Below, piece after piece: positions 8,889 to 17,483 of a stretch of 42,944 nucleotides of DNA. Origin of the DNA: CAYYTU01 sp964474655 (lineage in GTDB: Bacteria; Chloroflexota; Anaerolineae; B4-G1); contig CAYYTU010000023.1 in the NCBI GenBank assembly GCA_964474655.1, positions 1-42,944 of the forward strand, written 5' to 3'. Under the pieces are notes generated by a model, which was given only the letters and a program-made list of their open reading frames with translations, was not told the DNA's origin and searched no databases. Position numbers and translations under genes: made by a program. Numbering within the stretch: position 1 is the first letter of the stretch; every line of letters starts with the position of its first letter.

Positions 8889-9908
8889 TTATGCCAGCCG
8901 GAAGCCCGCCGGGAACGGATCGTCGGGATCAAGCACAAAGCGATGGAAGCCGGTGAGGTAGGCCCGGCCCGTGATGCGAGGGATCACGGCCAGGAAATCG
9001 CCGACCGTCGTCTTCTCCACCAGCTGGCCCCGGAAGCGCGTGCCGATGATGCTTTCGGTCACGAACGACTCGCCCACATCCAGCCGGCCCTGGGCGTGGC
9101 GCAGCGCCGTCTCGGCCGAGGTGCCGGTGCCGCACGGCGAGCGGTCGACCATGTGGTCGCCCAGGATGACCACGTTGCGGCTGTCGGCGCCCTCATAGCC
9201 CGGCTCGACGTAGAAGCGCAGGTCGATGATGCGGTCGATGTGCGGCAGATCGGGGTGGCGCACCTCGACCGCCTCGTTGGCGACCGCCAGAATCCGCATA
9301 CCGAGCCCGGCCAGTCGCGCGGCGTTATCCGGCACCAGATCGAGCCCGATCTGCCGGGCCTCGACGAAAACGAAGAAGAGCCCGCCGAAGGCCACGTCGA
9401 TGGTCAGCTCGCCCAGGTCCGGCACCTCAAGCGCGACCGCCGAGCGGTAGACGAAGGACGGCACGTTCTGGAACGAGACCGATTCAACGCGCCCGTCCTC
9501 AATTTGAGCGTAGGCGCGCACGAGGCCGGAGGGCGTGTCGAGCGTGACAAGCGCAACGTCTGTGTGAGGCTCGCGCATCGGAAACATCCCCGTCTCCAGC
9601 ACAGTGGTCGCCGTGCCGATGACGGCGTGGCCGCACATCGGCTCATAGCCCTGATTGTCCATAAAGATCACGCCCACGTCGGCCTCCGGCGAGCAGGGCT
9701 CGGTCAGGATGGCGCCGAACATATCCTTGTGGCCGCGCGGTTCCAGCAGCAGGAAGCGTGGCGCCCAGGGCAAGCGCTCCTCGGCATCGGCCAACTTCTC
9801 CGCCATCGTCGCGCCGCGCAGCGGGGGCAAGCCGCTCGTCACCAGCCGCGTGCATTCGCCAGCGGTGTGCGAGTCGATAGTGGTAACCATTCGTGTGAAT
9901 TGTTTCAT
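8889..9908 (-). CDS. Proline racemase-family epimerase
   Basis: A 339-residue, full-length member of the proline racemase/4-hydroxyproline 2-epimerase/trans-3-hydroxyproline dehydratase family. Both catalytic cysteines are visible: Cys92 in MCGHAVIG and Cys259 in DRSPCGTGTSAE. The dehydratase branch replaces the second cysteine with threonine, so racemase or epimerase chemistry by two-base proton exchange at C-alpha is expected. The ATG overlaps the stop of the upstream mttB-A gene in an ATGA, indicating translational coupling. With the methyltransferase-like neighbours this suggests processing of proline or hydroxyproline released from an N-methylated form such as proline betaine. The substrate is inference; free proline, 4-hydroxyproline or a proline analogue all fit. 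Confidence 0.88.
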   Translation of the reverse strand: MKQFTRMVTTIDSHTAGECTRLVTSGLPPLRGATMAEKLADAEERLPWAPRFLLLEPRGHKDMFGAILTEPCSPEADVGVIFMDNQGYEPMCGHAVIGTATTVLETGMFPMREPHTDVALVTLDTPSGLVRAYAQIEDGRVESVSFQNVPSFVYRSAVALEVPDLGELTIDVAFGGLFFVFVEARQIGLDLVPDNAARLAGLGMRILAVANEAVEVRHPDLPHIDRIIDLRFYVEPGYEGADSRNVVILGDHMVDRSPCGTGTSAETALRHAQGRLDVGESFVTESIIGTRFRGQLVEKTTVGDFLAVIPRITGRAYLTGFHRFVLDPDDPFPAGFRLA

Positions 9909-11335
9909 TCCCTTTCCTCCGCCCGCGCCACAACCGCCCGGATCGCCTCGGCAACGTCCGCCGACAGCCGCGCCGGCTCGTGCTGCTCCATCAGCTCGCG
10001 CGTCTTGGCGTTGACGCGCTGCTCGAACACTTCTTGCTCGGACGACGCCCAGGTCTCGGCGCCACCCCGGAAGAGCATCTCAGGGTACCAGACATCGCGG
10101 AAGTGCTCGAAGGTATGGGGATGGGTGACGAACTCGCCACGCGGCCCGACCTCCTCGAGCACGTCGAGCGCCAGCGCCAACGCCTCATCGCCGACGTCCA
10201 CCGCGCCCAGCAGATGGTGGAGCATGGCAATGATCTCTTCGGTCGCTGTGATCATGGCCGGCATCACCACGGTGGCGTTGCCCAGCAGGCCCACGTCGTG
10301 GATCAGGTTGGAGCCAGCAAGGTAGGCCATCATACAGGACGAGGCCGCCTCCAGCACCGCCTGGCCGTCGAAGGTCTGGGCGTCGCTGGTGCCGGCCGTG
10401 CCGAAGTTGGGCAGGTCGAAGTGATGGGCCATCTCGGCCAACAGCGTGTTGCCGCGCTGGAACTCGGGCGCGCCGTAGGAGAAGACCGTGGTCTGCATGT
10501 CCATCAGCGAGGCCATCCCGCCGAAGATGAAGGGCGCCCCGGGCCGCTTGAGTTGATGGACCACCAGCGCGCTGAGGGATTCGGCGCAGAGCTGGATCGT
10601 GATGGCGACCGGGCTCAGCGGCGCGGTGCCGCCCATCGCCGCATAGCCCGAGTAGACCAGCGGCAACTCGTGCTCGGCGCTATAGAGCAGGCGGCGGATC
10701 GAATCGTCGGGATGGACCAGGGGCGAGACCGGCTCCGAGTAGACGATGAGGATGGGCCGCTCGCGCAGCGTTTCATCACCGCCCACGGCCAATGTCGCCA
10801 TCTGGCGGCAATCGACCAGCGACTGATGCGTGACCGGCATCGCCAGCACCGGCTTGGGCGAGTGGATCAGGCATTGGGCCAGCGCCACGCGGTCGGCGAC
10901 CTCGGCCGGGCGGTCGGAGACCATGCCAGAGGCGGTGGTGTAGCTGATCTGATCCAGCGCGTCGATCAGCGCGGCGTGACGGGCAACGTCCGCCTCGGTG
11001 CAGGGACGGCGCTTGCCCGTAGCAGGATCGAGCACGTCGGGCGCGTCGGTGTGAGCGCCGAAATAAGCGCTCATCCCGCCCAGGGTCATCGCCCGCTCGC
11101 CGTCGCGAGTATAAATGGCGATACTCGACGGCGCCGATTCGATGGCCCGCTCGACCAGATCGGCGGGGATGCGCACGATGTCACGCTCAGGCTCGACGTG
11201 CGCCCCCGCGCCGTGAAGCAGCTCCCGGGCCTCCGGCTCGGTCAGTTGAACACCAACGCGCTCCAGAAGGTCGAAGGCCGCGTCGGCGATCCGCGTGTGC
11301 TGCTTGTCAGATAAGATACGAAAAGTCAACGACAT
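9905..11335 (-). CDS. MttB-family methyltransferase-like protein (mttB-A)
   Basis: A 476-residue member of the trimethylamine:corrinoid methyltransferase superfamily, the non-pyrrolysine branch that includes glycine betaine, proline betaine and carnitine demethylases. ATG 11335 follows a GGGGG site; the reading frame runs further upstream only through a tandem repeat. Typical features are an N-terminal helical LLERVGVQL segment, YFGAHTDAPDVLDP, the central MGGTAPLSP region, HQLKRPGAPFIFGG and a C-terminal EVGPRGEF...FRDVWYPEM block. There is no in-frame TAG, so it does not use pyrrolysine. Such enzymes move a methyl group from a quaternary amine to Co(I) of a corrinoid protein. It differs from mttB-B and mttB-E by having PRG where they have PGG in the C-terminal block. 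The substrate is unknown. Confidence 0.88.
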   Translation of the reverse strand: MSLTFRILSDKQHTRIADAAFDLLERVGVQLTEPEARELLHGAGAHVEPERDIVRIPADLVERAIESAPSSIAIYTRDGERAMTLGGMSAYFGAHTDAPDVLDPATGKRRPCTEADVARHAALIDALDQISYTTASGMVSDRPAEVADRVALAQCLIHSPKPVLAMPVTHQSLVDCRQMATLAVGGDETLRERPILIVYSEPVSPLVHPDDSIRRLLYSAEHELPLVYSGYAAMGGTAPLSPVAITIQLCAESLSALVVHQLKRPGAPFIFGGMASLMDMQTTVFSYGAPEFQRGNTLLAEMAHHFDLPNFGTAGTSDAQTFDGQAVLEAASSCMMAYLAGSNLIHDVGLLGNATVVMPAMITATEEIIAMLHHLLGAVDVGDEALALALDVLEEVGPRGEFVTHPHTFEHFRDVWYPEMLFRGGAETWASSEQEVFEQRVNAKTRELMEQHEPARLSADVAEAIRAVVARAEERE

Positions 11336-11347
11336 ATTTCCCCCCAT

Positions 11348-11410
11348 CGTAAAACGTAAAGCGTAAGACGTATACGCATTACGCAATACGTTTTACACAA
11401 TACGTTTCAC
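11348..11410. repeat. Period-7 tandem repeat (CGTAAAR / RCAATAC)
   Basis: Nine degenerate heptamers, starting CGTAAAA, CGTAAAG, CGTAAGA and continuing as GCATTAC, GCAATAC, GTTTTAC, fill the gap between mttB-B and mttB-A. The second half is roughly the inverse complement of the first, so the whole can fold into a hairpin. The TGA stop of mttB-B lies in the last unit. It resembles the heptameric STRR repeats described in cyanobacteria. Confidence 0.8.
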
Positions 11411-12849
11411 GCGCCTATTCCCTCCAAAACCTCCTGCACCTTCTCCTTCTTCTCATCCGCCAGCGGCTCCGGCTGGTGCTCCTTGATGATCGTCTTGACC
11501 TTCTCGTTTAGCCGCTCGCCGAGCGTGGTGCCGCCGCGCTCCAGCCAGGTCTCGCGAATCTCGCGGCTCATCAGGTCCGGGTACCAGAAGTCCTGGAAGC
11601 GGGCCATAGTTGCGTCGGTGTTCAGGAAGTGCCCGCCGGGCCCGACCTCGTGGAGCTCGTCCAGCAGCATCGTCTCGTCGCTGACCTCGATGCCGTTGAT
11701 CATCGCCTCCGTCATCGCGATCAACTCATCGGTCAGCACGATCATCTCGAAGGAGGTGGTCAGCCCACTCTCCATGTAGCCGACGTCGTGGATCAGGTTG
11801 GCGCCGGTCAGCTTGGCCATCAGCACCGAGAGCATCGCCTCGGCCGCGGCCTGCTCGTCCAGCACCTTGGCGTCGGTGCAGCCGGCGTAGCCCCAGGTGG
11901 GCATGCCGTACCAACGGCCCAGCTGGGCGATAGCGGCCTTGGTGAGCTGGAATTCAGGGCCGCCGTAGCAGATCTGGGTCGACTTCATATCCATGTGATG
12001 CAGCCCCGCGCCGAAGACGAAAGGCGCGCCAGGGTTGGTCATCTGATGGACCACCAGGCCACTCAGAATCTCGGCCAGGGACATCACCAGGCCGCCGGCG
12101 ATGGTGATCGGCGCGGTGCCGCCCATCAACGGGCCGGGCGAGTGGACCACGGGCAGCTCATACTCGGCCATCAGCAGCAGCTTGTCGACCGCCGTATCCG
12201 ATTGTTGAAGCGGCGAGCTGGGCTCCGAGTAGAGCAAGATGTGCTGCTGCTCGCGCAGGGGTTCGTAGCCGCCCGCCACAGCCGCGGCCATATTGATGGC
12301 GCGCTGACAGCTTGCCAGGTCGTCGGTCACGAAAACCAGAGGTTTGGTGGTGTGCTCCAGCATGAGGGCCATCTGGACGTCGTAGGTCAGATCGGGGTCT
12401 ACGTCGGCCGGAATGCCGACCGACATCACAAAATCGATGTTGGGCAGCGCGTCGCAGAGGTGGTAGGCGTCGATCAGATCGTCCTGGGTGAACTTGCGAT
12501 GTTCGTGCGTCTCAAGATCGAACGTGTTCAGGCAATCGGACCCGGTGCCGAAGTAGACGTTCTGCCTTTCCAGATACATCGCGGGCTCGCCATCGCGGTC
12601 GCACATCACCACCCGCTCCGGCACAGAGGCGATGGCCTCCTCCACCAGACGGGCCGGGAACTTGACCAGATTACCGTCGGAGATGAAGGCCCCAGCGTCC
12701 TCCAGCATCTCCAGCGCGTCCTGGTGATGGAAGCGGACCCCTGTGTGACGCAGCACCTCCAGCGCACCCAGATGGAGCTTCTGGAGTTGATCGTCTGAAA
12801 GCACGGCGAATTGCGGGGATTGAAAAGCGAGAAAATTTGCGGTTTTCAT
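11407..12849 (-). CDS. MttB-family methyltransferase-like protein (mttB-B)
   Basis: A 480-residue non-pyrrolysine MttB-family protein. ATG 12849 is preceded by AAGGAG with 5 bases spacing. Blocks shared with its paralogues include YFGTGSDCLNTFD, a Ser-Glu-Pro rich LLYSEPSSPLQQ, MGGTAPITIAGG, HQMTNPGAPFVFG, LIHDVGYMESGLTTS and EVGPGGHFLNTD. It is most like mttB-E (34640-36070), with which it shares the GSDCLN, YSEPS, GLHHMDMK/GLHHLDMK and PTWGYAG motifs, so these two may have arisen by duplication and may use similar substrates. It is the middle member of a minus-strand operon and is separated from mttB-A only by a period-7 repeat. A corrinoid partner is required by known homologues and is not encoded nearby. 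Confidence 0.88.
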   Translation of the reverse strand: MKTANFLAFQSPQFAVLSDDQLQKLHLGALEVLRHTGVRFHHQDALEMLEDAGAFISDGNLVKFPARLVEEAIASVPERVVMCDRDGEPAMYLERQNVYFGTGSDCLNTFDLETHEHRKFTQDDLIDAYHLCDALPNIDFVMSVGIPADVDPDLTYDVQMALMLEHTTKPLVFVTDDLASCQRAINMAAAVAGGYEPLREQQHILLYSEPSSPLQQSDTAVDKLLLMAEYELPVVHSPGPLMGGTAPITIAGGLVMSLAEILSGLVVHQMTNPGAPFVFGAGLHHMDMKSTQICYGGPEFQLTKAAIAQLGRWYGMPTWGYAGCTDAKVLDEQAAAEAMLSVLMAKLTGANLIHDVGYMESGLTTSFEMIVLTDELIAMTEAMINGIEVSDETMLLDELHEVGPGGHFLNTDATMARFQDFWYPDLMSREIRETWLERGGTTLGERLNEKVKTIIKEHQPEPLADEKKEKVQEVLEGIGA

Positions 12850-12871
12850 TGTTACTCCTTATATTAGACCG

Positions 12872-12931
12872 TGGTAGACTGGTAGGCTGGTGACAGGCCT
12901 ACCCAGATACCATCTTACCAATTTACAAGCC
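12872..12931. repeat. Period-8 tandem repeat (TGGTAGAC / ATCTTACC)
   Basis: Units TGGTAGAC, TGGTAGGC, TGGTGACA are followed by inversely oriented units GGCCTACC, CAGATACC, ATCTTACC. The array sits between the start of mttB-B and the stop of the upstream unknown gene (stop at 12923) and can fold back on itself. One of six loci of this repeat family in the window. Confidence 0.75.
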
Positions 12932-13732
12932 TAAAATCTTTAACAGCCCGTGGCCAAATGGGGTGGTCTGAAAGGCAACCAGTTCTGTTATGGTACTCTT
13001 GCCCAATGGCTTCTTCTCATATTCTGGCTCCAGTACGCCAAATTTAGCCAGCACCTTGATCACGACGCGGTGAACGGCAGTCCGCAGAATTGACTGATGG
13101 AAAGACTTGTCCTCCGATGTCCACGTCATCCCGGTCTCTTCGATCAGATTGTCGGCGAAAGTCTCGTAAGGAATGCGCTCCCCGACCGGCAGGGCCAGCA
13201 GGTGGGAACGAGTGACTGACTCAAAGCCCGGTGGCAAGCCTTCTCCCATGCCGCTGACGGGAAAAGCGATCGCCCAGTTGACCTGCTCCCACCAGGTATT
13301 GAGCATAAACCATATCTGCACCGGCGGTGGAGAGCTCAAGAAGCGCGCGCCGCTCCTCGTGAGATGCCAGCGCCGGGCCTCCCTCCCCGTCAGCAAACCG
13401 CCAACCTCGGCCAAGGCGTGGAGGAAGTACAGGGGCCAGACGTCGTACTCGGTGCGCAGCTTGTAGGTGTGATCGCCGATGGTTCGGTCCAGCACCGGCG
13501 GATCGACGAAATCAGCCGTGATCGCGCGTACATCCTTGAGCTTGAAGTTGCCCGTGCTCTGTGTGCCCTTGGGCTCGTGATCGTGCACGTAGGTGAGTAC
13601 GGTCACCATATCGCGGCGCAAGGGAAGTTCCGCAGCTTGCGCCAGTTGCTCACGGCTAAGTCCCTGCACCCAGCTACGGAGACGGCGGGTGGCAGCGACC
13701 GCTGATCTTTGCGGTCTTCTTCTGCGAGACAT
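12923..13732 (-). CDS. Conserved-looking protein of unknown function
   Basis: A 269-residue protein. ATG 13732 is chosen because AAAGGAGAGG lies just upstream; an extension to 13780 would read through the tandem repeat. The N-terminus is very basic (SRRRRPQRSAV) and may bind nucleic acid. The middle holds a GTQSTGNFKLKDVR segment, and there is a Trp-rich stretch (WWEQVNWAIAFP). No signal peptide or membrane segment is evident. Family and function were not recognised. It lies between the PLP enzyme and mttB-B, flanked on both sides by period-8 repeats, so it may be a later insertion into the operon rather than a pathway member. Confidence 0.75.
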   Translation of the reverse strand: MSRRRRPQRSAVAATRRLRSWVQGLSREQLAQAAELPLRRDMVTVLTYVHDHEPKGTQSTGNFKLKDVRAITADFVDPPVLDRTIGDHTYKLRTEYDVWPLYFLHALAEVGGLLTGREARRWHLTRSGARFLSSPPPVQIWFMLNTWWEQVNWAIAFPVSGMGEGLPPGFESVTRSHLLALPVGERIPYETFADNLIEETGMTWTSEDKSFHQSILRTAVHRVVIKVLAKFGVLEPEYEKKPLGKSTITELVAFQTTPFGHGLLKILGL

Positions 13733-13750
13733 AATCCTCTCCTTTATGAT

Positions 13751-13802
13751 AGATTGGTAAATTAGTAACCAGTCTGCCAATATCCCGGCTTACCAACCTA
13801 AC
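13751..13802. repeat. Period-8 tandem repeat (GATTGGTA / ACCAACCT)
   Basis: About six degenerate octamers (GATTGGTA, AATTAGTA, ACCAGTCT, GCCAATAT, CCCGGCTT, ACCAACCT) lie between the PLP enzyme and the unknown gene. The outer units are inverse complements of each other. Confidence 0.65.
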
Positions 13803-15042
13803 AGTTCCCCAGCGCTTGGTCGAGGTCGGCGATCAGGTCGTCCGCGTCCTCCAGGCCCACCGAGAGCCGAATCAGCCCGTCGGCGATGCCGGCCTTGGCG
13901 CGTTCCTCCGGCGTCATGTGCTCGTGGGTGATGGTCGGCGGATGCATACAAATGGTGCGGCTGGTGCCGAAGGTGACGGCGTGGGTGATCAGCTCGAAGT
14001 TATCGATCACGCGAGCGGCGCCCTCCATCCCGCCGGGCGCGATGAAGGAGAGCATACCACCGCCATCCGCCATCTGGCGCTGGGCCAGATGGTACTGGGG
14101 ATGCTCGGGCAAGCCGGGGTAGTTGACGTGCTCGACGCGCGGATGCTGGGCCAGGAACTGGGCCACCTTTTGCGCGTTGGCGCTGTGACGCGCCATGCGC
14201 AACGATAGCGTCTCCAGGAACTGGAGCACCAGCCAGGCCTCGAAGGGCTGGAGCACCGCGCCGACGAACTCGGTCGTGTTCCAGCGCACGTCCTCGACCA
14301 GCGCTTCCGGCCCCACGACCGCCCCGCCGAGCACGCTGGCGTTGCCGCAGAGGAACTTGGTCAGCGAAAGCAGCACCATATCGGCGCCCAGCGCCAGCGG
14401 CTTCTGGAGTGCGGCGGTGGCGGTGGTGTTATCGACCAGCAAGGGGACGCCCTTCGCGTGGGCCACCTCGGCCACGGCGGCGATGTCGGTCACGAAGAGA
14501 CAGGGGTTGCTGGGCGTCTCCACCCAGACCAGCTTCGTGCGCTCGTCGATGACCGCATCCCAGGAGGCGGGATCGACCGGATCGTCGACGAAGTGGAAAT
14601 CGACGCCGCAGCGCTGCGGGAAGATCTCGGCGGCCTGCTTGTAGCCCTCGCCGTAGATGTTGAGGCTGGTGACCACGTTATCGCCGGGCCGCGCGAGGGT
14701 GAAGATCAGGTTGAACAGCGCCTGCGAGCCGGAGCCGGCCGTGACGCAGCCCGCGCCGCCCTCCAGCGAGGCCAGCCGCTCCTCCAGCACCGCCGTGGTC
14801 GGCGTCTGCGTGCGCCCGTAGACCGGGTAGGGGATCCGCTCGAAGCGCTCGTACGGAAAAGTCATCGAGGGCGTGATGGGCGGCACGAAGGAGCGGAAGT
14901 CCTCCACGCTGTCCAATGGATCGAACCCGGCGTGCAGCGCCCGCGTATCGAAGCCCAGCTCGGCATCCGGCCGCGGCTCCGCCTCTATATCTGGATCATA
15001 CTCCCACGCCTCACGCATAAAGAAAAGATCGTCGTCGTGCAT
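13798..15042 (-). CDS. Trans-sulfuration-type PLP enzyme
   Basis: A 414-residue enzyme of the Cys/Met metabolism PLP family (cystathionine gamma-synthase, methionine gamma-lyase, O-acetylhomoserine sulfhydrylase). The Schiff-base lysine is Lys229 in LSLTKFLCGNASVLGG, and the cofactor-binding Asp204 is in LLVDNTTATAALQKP. YGRTQTPTTAVLEERLASLEGG and the phosphate-binding SGSQALF are canonical. An N-terminal extension of about 30 residues is acidic. GAGGAG precedes the ATG. The motif has TKF where most members have TKY. The operon setting between two methyltransferase-like genes suggests a role in sulfur amino acid chemistry, perhaps accepting or eliminating methylthio groups, or a gamma/beta-elimination on a catabolic intermediate. 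Exact activity cannot be settled from sequence alone. Confidence 0.85.
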   Translation of the reverse strand: MHDDDLFFMREAWEYDPDIEAEPRPDAELGFDTRALHAGFDPLDSVEDFRSFVPPITPSMTFPYERFERIPYPVYGRTQTPTTAVLEERLASLEGGAGCVTAGSGSQALFNLIFTLARPGDNVVTSLNIYGEGYKQAAEIFPQRCGVDFHFVDDPVDPASWDAVIDERTKLVWVETPSNPCLFVTDIAAVAEVAHAKGVPLLVDNTTATAALQKPLALGADMVLLSLTKFLCGNASVLGGAVVGPEALVEDVRWNTTEFVGAVLQPFEAWLVLQFLETLSLRMARHSANAQKVAQFLAQHPRVEHVNYPGLPEHPQYHLAQRQMADGGGMLSFIAPGGMEGAARVIDNFELITHAVTFGTSRTICMHPPTITHEHMTPEERAKAGIADGLIRLSVGLEDADDLIADLDQALGNC

Positions 15043-15051
15043 CGTAACTCC

Positions 15052-16509
15052 TCATTCGCTGACTCGCTGACTCGCTCTATCGCGCTCCCGCTCCACGATC
15101 CCGCGCAGCGCGTCCTGTATGTCGCCCGGCAGCGGCTCCGGCTCGTGCTCGGCCAGGATCGCCTCCACCTGCTCGGCAGCGCGCTGCTCCATCGTCGAGG
15201 CGCCCTGCTCCACCCAACTGTCGTACTGGCGCTTGTCGGCCAGCTCGGAATAATAGGGGTCGCGGAAGTGCTGGTAGGTGTGATCGTGGGACAGATACTC
15301 GCCGGTGGGCCCCAGCTCCTCGACCACGTCCAGCGCCAGCGTCTCGTCGCTGATCTCGACCGGCGCGGTGGCGGCGCGGATGAAGCCGATCAGGTCGTTG
15401 CAGATGGCGATCAGCTGGAGCGAGCCCTGCATCCCGGCGTCCATGAAGCCGCAGTCGTGGATGATGTGAGCGCCGTTCAGGTGCGCGGTGAACAGACTCA
15501 GAGCCGCCTCGGCCCCGCTCTGCTGATCCAGCACCTTGGAATCGGTCGAGCCGCCCAGGCCGAAGACCGGCAGGTCGTAGAACTTGCCCATCGAGGCGGC
15601 GACGCCCTGCTCATCGGGCAGGACGTAGTTGCCGACCATCGTCTTCAGGTTATAGGGGCCGCCGTTCCAGCCCGCCACGCCGACCGGGGTGCCCGGCTGC
15701 ACCAACTGCGCCAGCGTGAGCCCCAGCAGCGTCCCGGCGTTCAGGGTCGCCATACAGCCGGCCGTGGTGCTGGGCGCGTTGACGCCGGCGGCGTTGATGG
15801 GGATGTAGAGCATCGGCAGGCCCTTGCGGGCCAGGAAGATGCACTTCTGCAGCGCCTCCTGGTTGGCGACCAGGCCAGAGGTGACGTTGATGTAGCAGAC
15901 GGCGAAGGGGCTCTGGCGGAACGTTTCGGCGCCGCCGGCCACCGCCTCGCACATCTCGACCATCGTGACGCAGCCCTCGAAGTCGGGCGTGACGAAGACG
16001 ATGGGCTTGGTGGTGTAATTGAGCATCGCCTCCATCTGGTAGCAGTCGTAGACCTCCTGCTCCACGTCCGAGGGCAGGAAGGCGGACATCACGAAGTCGA
16101 TGTTGGGCAGCGCGTCCATCAGCGTCACCGCCTCCCGCACATCCTCCAGCACCGCCTGGCGGCGCTCGCCGGTGCGATGATCGAGCACGTAGAGGCAATC
16201 GGAGCCGCCGCCGAAGTACGTGTTGTAGCCCCAGGCGCGGATCGCCACCTCGCCGTGCTGGTCACAGAGCGTGAGGCGGCTGGGCGCGAGGTCAAGCGCC
16301 TGCTCCACCATATAGGATGGAAGTCGAACCATCTTGCCGTCCACGTCCGCGCCGTGATCGCCCAGGATGGTGCGGGCCTCCTCGTCGTGCACTTCGACGC
16401 CAACGCGCTCCAGAATCTCCAGGCTGGCCATGTGAATGCGCTCGCAGGTTCGTGGCGCCATGCGCGTGTACCGTCCATTGGCCTGACGCCAGCCGTAAGT
16501 TTTTGTCAT
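15052..16509 (-). CDS. MttB-family methyltransferase-like protein (mttB-C)
   Basis: A 485-residue non-pyrrolysine MttB-family protein and the first enzyme gene after the regulator. ATG 16509 lies 5 bases after GAGGAG; the frame continues upstream only through a period-8 repeat. It shares LERVGVEVHDEEAR, YFGGGSDCLYVLD, HIIHDCGFMDAGMQGS and ELGPTGEYLSHDHTYQHFRD with its paralogues. It is divergent in the middle: the usual MGGTAP block reads GVNAPSTTAG, and the GAPFVFG block reads GTPVGVAG, so its pocket is likely different. The last residues (RASQRVSE) are encoded by units of a second period-8 repeat. The known family role is methyl transfer from a quaternary amine to a corrinoid protein; here that is inferred by family only. 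Confidence 0.87.
   Translation of the reverse strand: MTKTYGWRQANGRYTRMAPRTCERIHMASLEILERVGVEVHDEEARTILGDHGADVDGKMVRLPSYMVEQALDLAPSRLTLCDQHGEVAIRAWGYNTYFGGGSDCLYVLDHRTGERRQAVLEDVREAVTLMDALPNIDFVMSAFLPSDVEQEVYDCYQMEAMLNYTTKPIVFVTPDFEGCVTMVEMCEAVAGGAETFRQSPFAVCYINVTSGLVANQEALQKCIFLARKGLPMLYIPINAAGVNAPSTTAGCMATLNAGTLLGLTLAQLVQPGTPVGVAGWNGGPYNLKTMVGNYVLPDEQGVAASMGKFYDLPVFGLGGSTDSKVLDQQSGAEAALSLFTAHLNGAHIIHDCGFMDAGMQGSLQLIAICNDLIGFIRAATAPVEISDETLALDVVEELGPTGEYLSHDHTYQHFRDPYYSELADKRQYDSWVEQGASTMEQRAAEQVEAILAEHEPEPLPGDIQDALRGIVERERDRASQRVSE
15054..15085. repeat. Period-8 repeat (GCGAGTCA family) at the end of mttB-C
   Basis: Octamers ATTCGCTG, ACTCGCTG, ACTCGCTC, TATCGCGC (plus strand) form the last codons and stop of mttB-C. 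The same repeat makes up the end of the FAD subunit gene (34151-34222), and a trace is seen near the end of the molybdenum hydroxylase gene at about 32745-32756. Confidence 0.7.
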
Positions 16510-16532
16510 CTCATCTCCTCGTTGGGTTGAAT

Positions 16533-16596
16533 ATTGGTAAACTGGTAGACTGGTGAGTTTCCAATCTACCAATCTACTGATCTACCAATCTACCAG
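16533..16596. repeat. Period-8 tandem repeat (ATTGGTAA / TCTACCAA)
   Basis: Exactly eight octamers: ATTGGTAA, ACTGGTAG, ACTGGTGA, GTTTCCAA, TCTACCAA, TCTACTGA, TCTACCAA, TCTACCAG. The first three are inverse to the last five, so a hairpin is possible. The final unit supplies the TAG stop codon of the GntR-family regulator on the minus strand (16590-16592). Confidence 0.85.
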
Positions 16597-17279
16597 CCCC
16601 CCTCCAGCAGGTCGTCGACGTAGGCCATGTGGGCCACGGCCGCCTGCTGCGCCTTTTCGGGATCGCCCTCTTCAATGGCCTCGACGATAGCCCGCTGGTA
16701 GGGAATCGAATCCTCCTTCACGTCGGGCAGATTGAGCATCTCGTGGATCACCTCGACGATCATCTTGCGCAACAGGTGATAAAATTGTCCCAGCAGCTCG
16801 TTCTTGCCCGCCCTGGCGACCGCCAGATGGAAATCAAGGTCAGCCTTGACGAAAGCATCGTTGTCGTGGACGTTGGCCTCCATACGGCGCATGGCGTCCC
16901 AGATGCGCTCGATGTCCTCCAGCGTGGCGCGCTCGGCGGCGAACTTGGTCAGGGCGACCTCGATCACGCCGCGAGCCTCGTACATCTTGTGGGCGTTGAG
17001 CTCACCGAGACGAGTGCGCACCGCCTCCGGGTGGATCAAACTGTCCAGGGCATCCTCGCGCACCCACGTACCTTTGCCGGGCCGAGAGGCCAGCAGGCCA
17101 ACCGCCGAGAGGGCCTGGATGGCCTCGTGGACTGTAGAGAGCCCCACGCCAAACTGGGCAGCCAGTTCCTTACGCGTGGGCAGAAACTCACCTGGCTCGA
17201 CCTCGCCAGTCAGGATCATCTGGCGTATCTCGCGTGTGACGTCGTCGACGAGAGTACTGGAAGAGATGTTAGCGGTCAT
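16590..17279 (-). CDS. GntR/FadR-type transcriptional regulator
   Basis: A 229-residue regulator: an N-terminal winged helix-turn-helix (about residues 8-75, with GEFLPTRKELAAQFGVGLSTVHEAIQ-like spacing and the wing GKGTWV) and a C-terminal all-helical FCD ligand-binding domain (about 95-225). The FCD domain has the DLDFH motif used for metal and ligand binding; a later metal histidine usually seen before the AI...GD motif appears replaced (PYQRAIVEAI), which could change ligand binding. It is the first gene of the minus-strand operon, has its own consensus promoter and a palindrome beside the -10. It probably senses an amino-acid-like or carboxylate compound and controls both the mttB operon and the divergent transporter. 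Its stop codon lies in a period-8 repeat. Confidence 0.88.
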   Translation of the reverse strand: MTANISSSTLVDDVTREIRQMILTGEVEPGEFLPTRKELAAQFGVGLSTVHEAIQALSAVGLLASRPGKGTWVREDALDSLIHPEAVRTRLGELNAHKMYEARGVIEVALTKFAAERATLEDIERIWDAMRRMEANVHDNDAFVKADLDFHLAVARAGKNELLGQFYHLLRKMIVEVIHEMLNLPDVKEDSIPYQRAIVEAIEEGDPEKAQQAAVAHMAYVDDLLEGGW

Positions 17280-17302
17280 AGTATGCTCATCATTGTGGGG
17301 AC

Positions 17303-17464
17303 TCGAAGCAAATAGCCTGGCAAAATGCCCTCAAGGCTACAGTAGGCTACAGAGTGAGCTTAGGTGCGAACAAGGCAAACGGAGCTGGGGTTAATACACT
17401 CGGTAAACGCGCCTGTAGGCAATCTAATGCGTCCAGGCTATCCTAGAATCGCTTCGTTTGCCCA
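17303..17464. repeat. 150-bp direct repeat, copy A
   Basis: This copy matches 17550-17703 over its whole length with scattered substitutions and small indels; the best conserved blocks are AATGCCCTCAAGG, GAACAAGGCAAACG and TAGAATCGCTTCGTTTGCC. Within each copy GGCAAACG..AGC is inverse to GCTTCGTTTGCC, so each can fold. Copy A lies in the leader of the regulator transcript. Confidence 0.8.
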
Positions 17465-17483
17465 TCGTCTTGACGAGTTGCAA

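Noticed and set aside
8599..8956. Plus-strand small open frames downstream of the small membrane protein
   Set aside because: No ribosome site or protein-like composition; the minus strand there reads more like decayed coding sequence.
8943..10325. 460-codon plus-strand frame opposite the racemase and mttB-A genes
   Set aside because: Antisense shadow; the composition is unlike a protein, and the minus strand carries recognised families.
14458..16530. 690-codon plus-strand frame opposite mttB-C and the PLP enzyme
   Set aside because: Antisense artefact of codon bias; no motif and no ribosome site.
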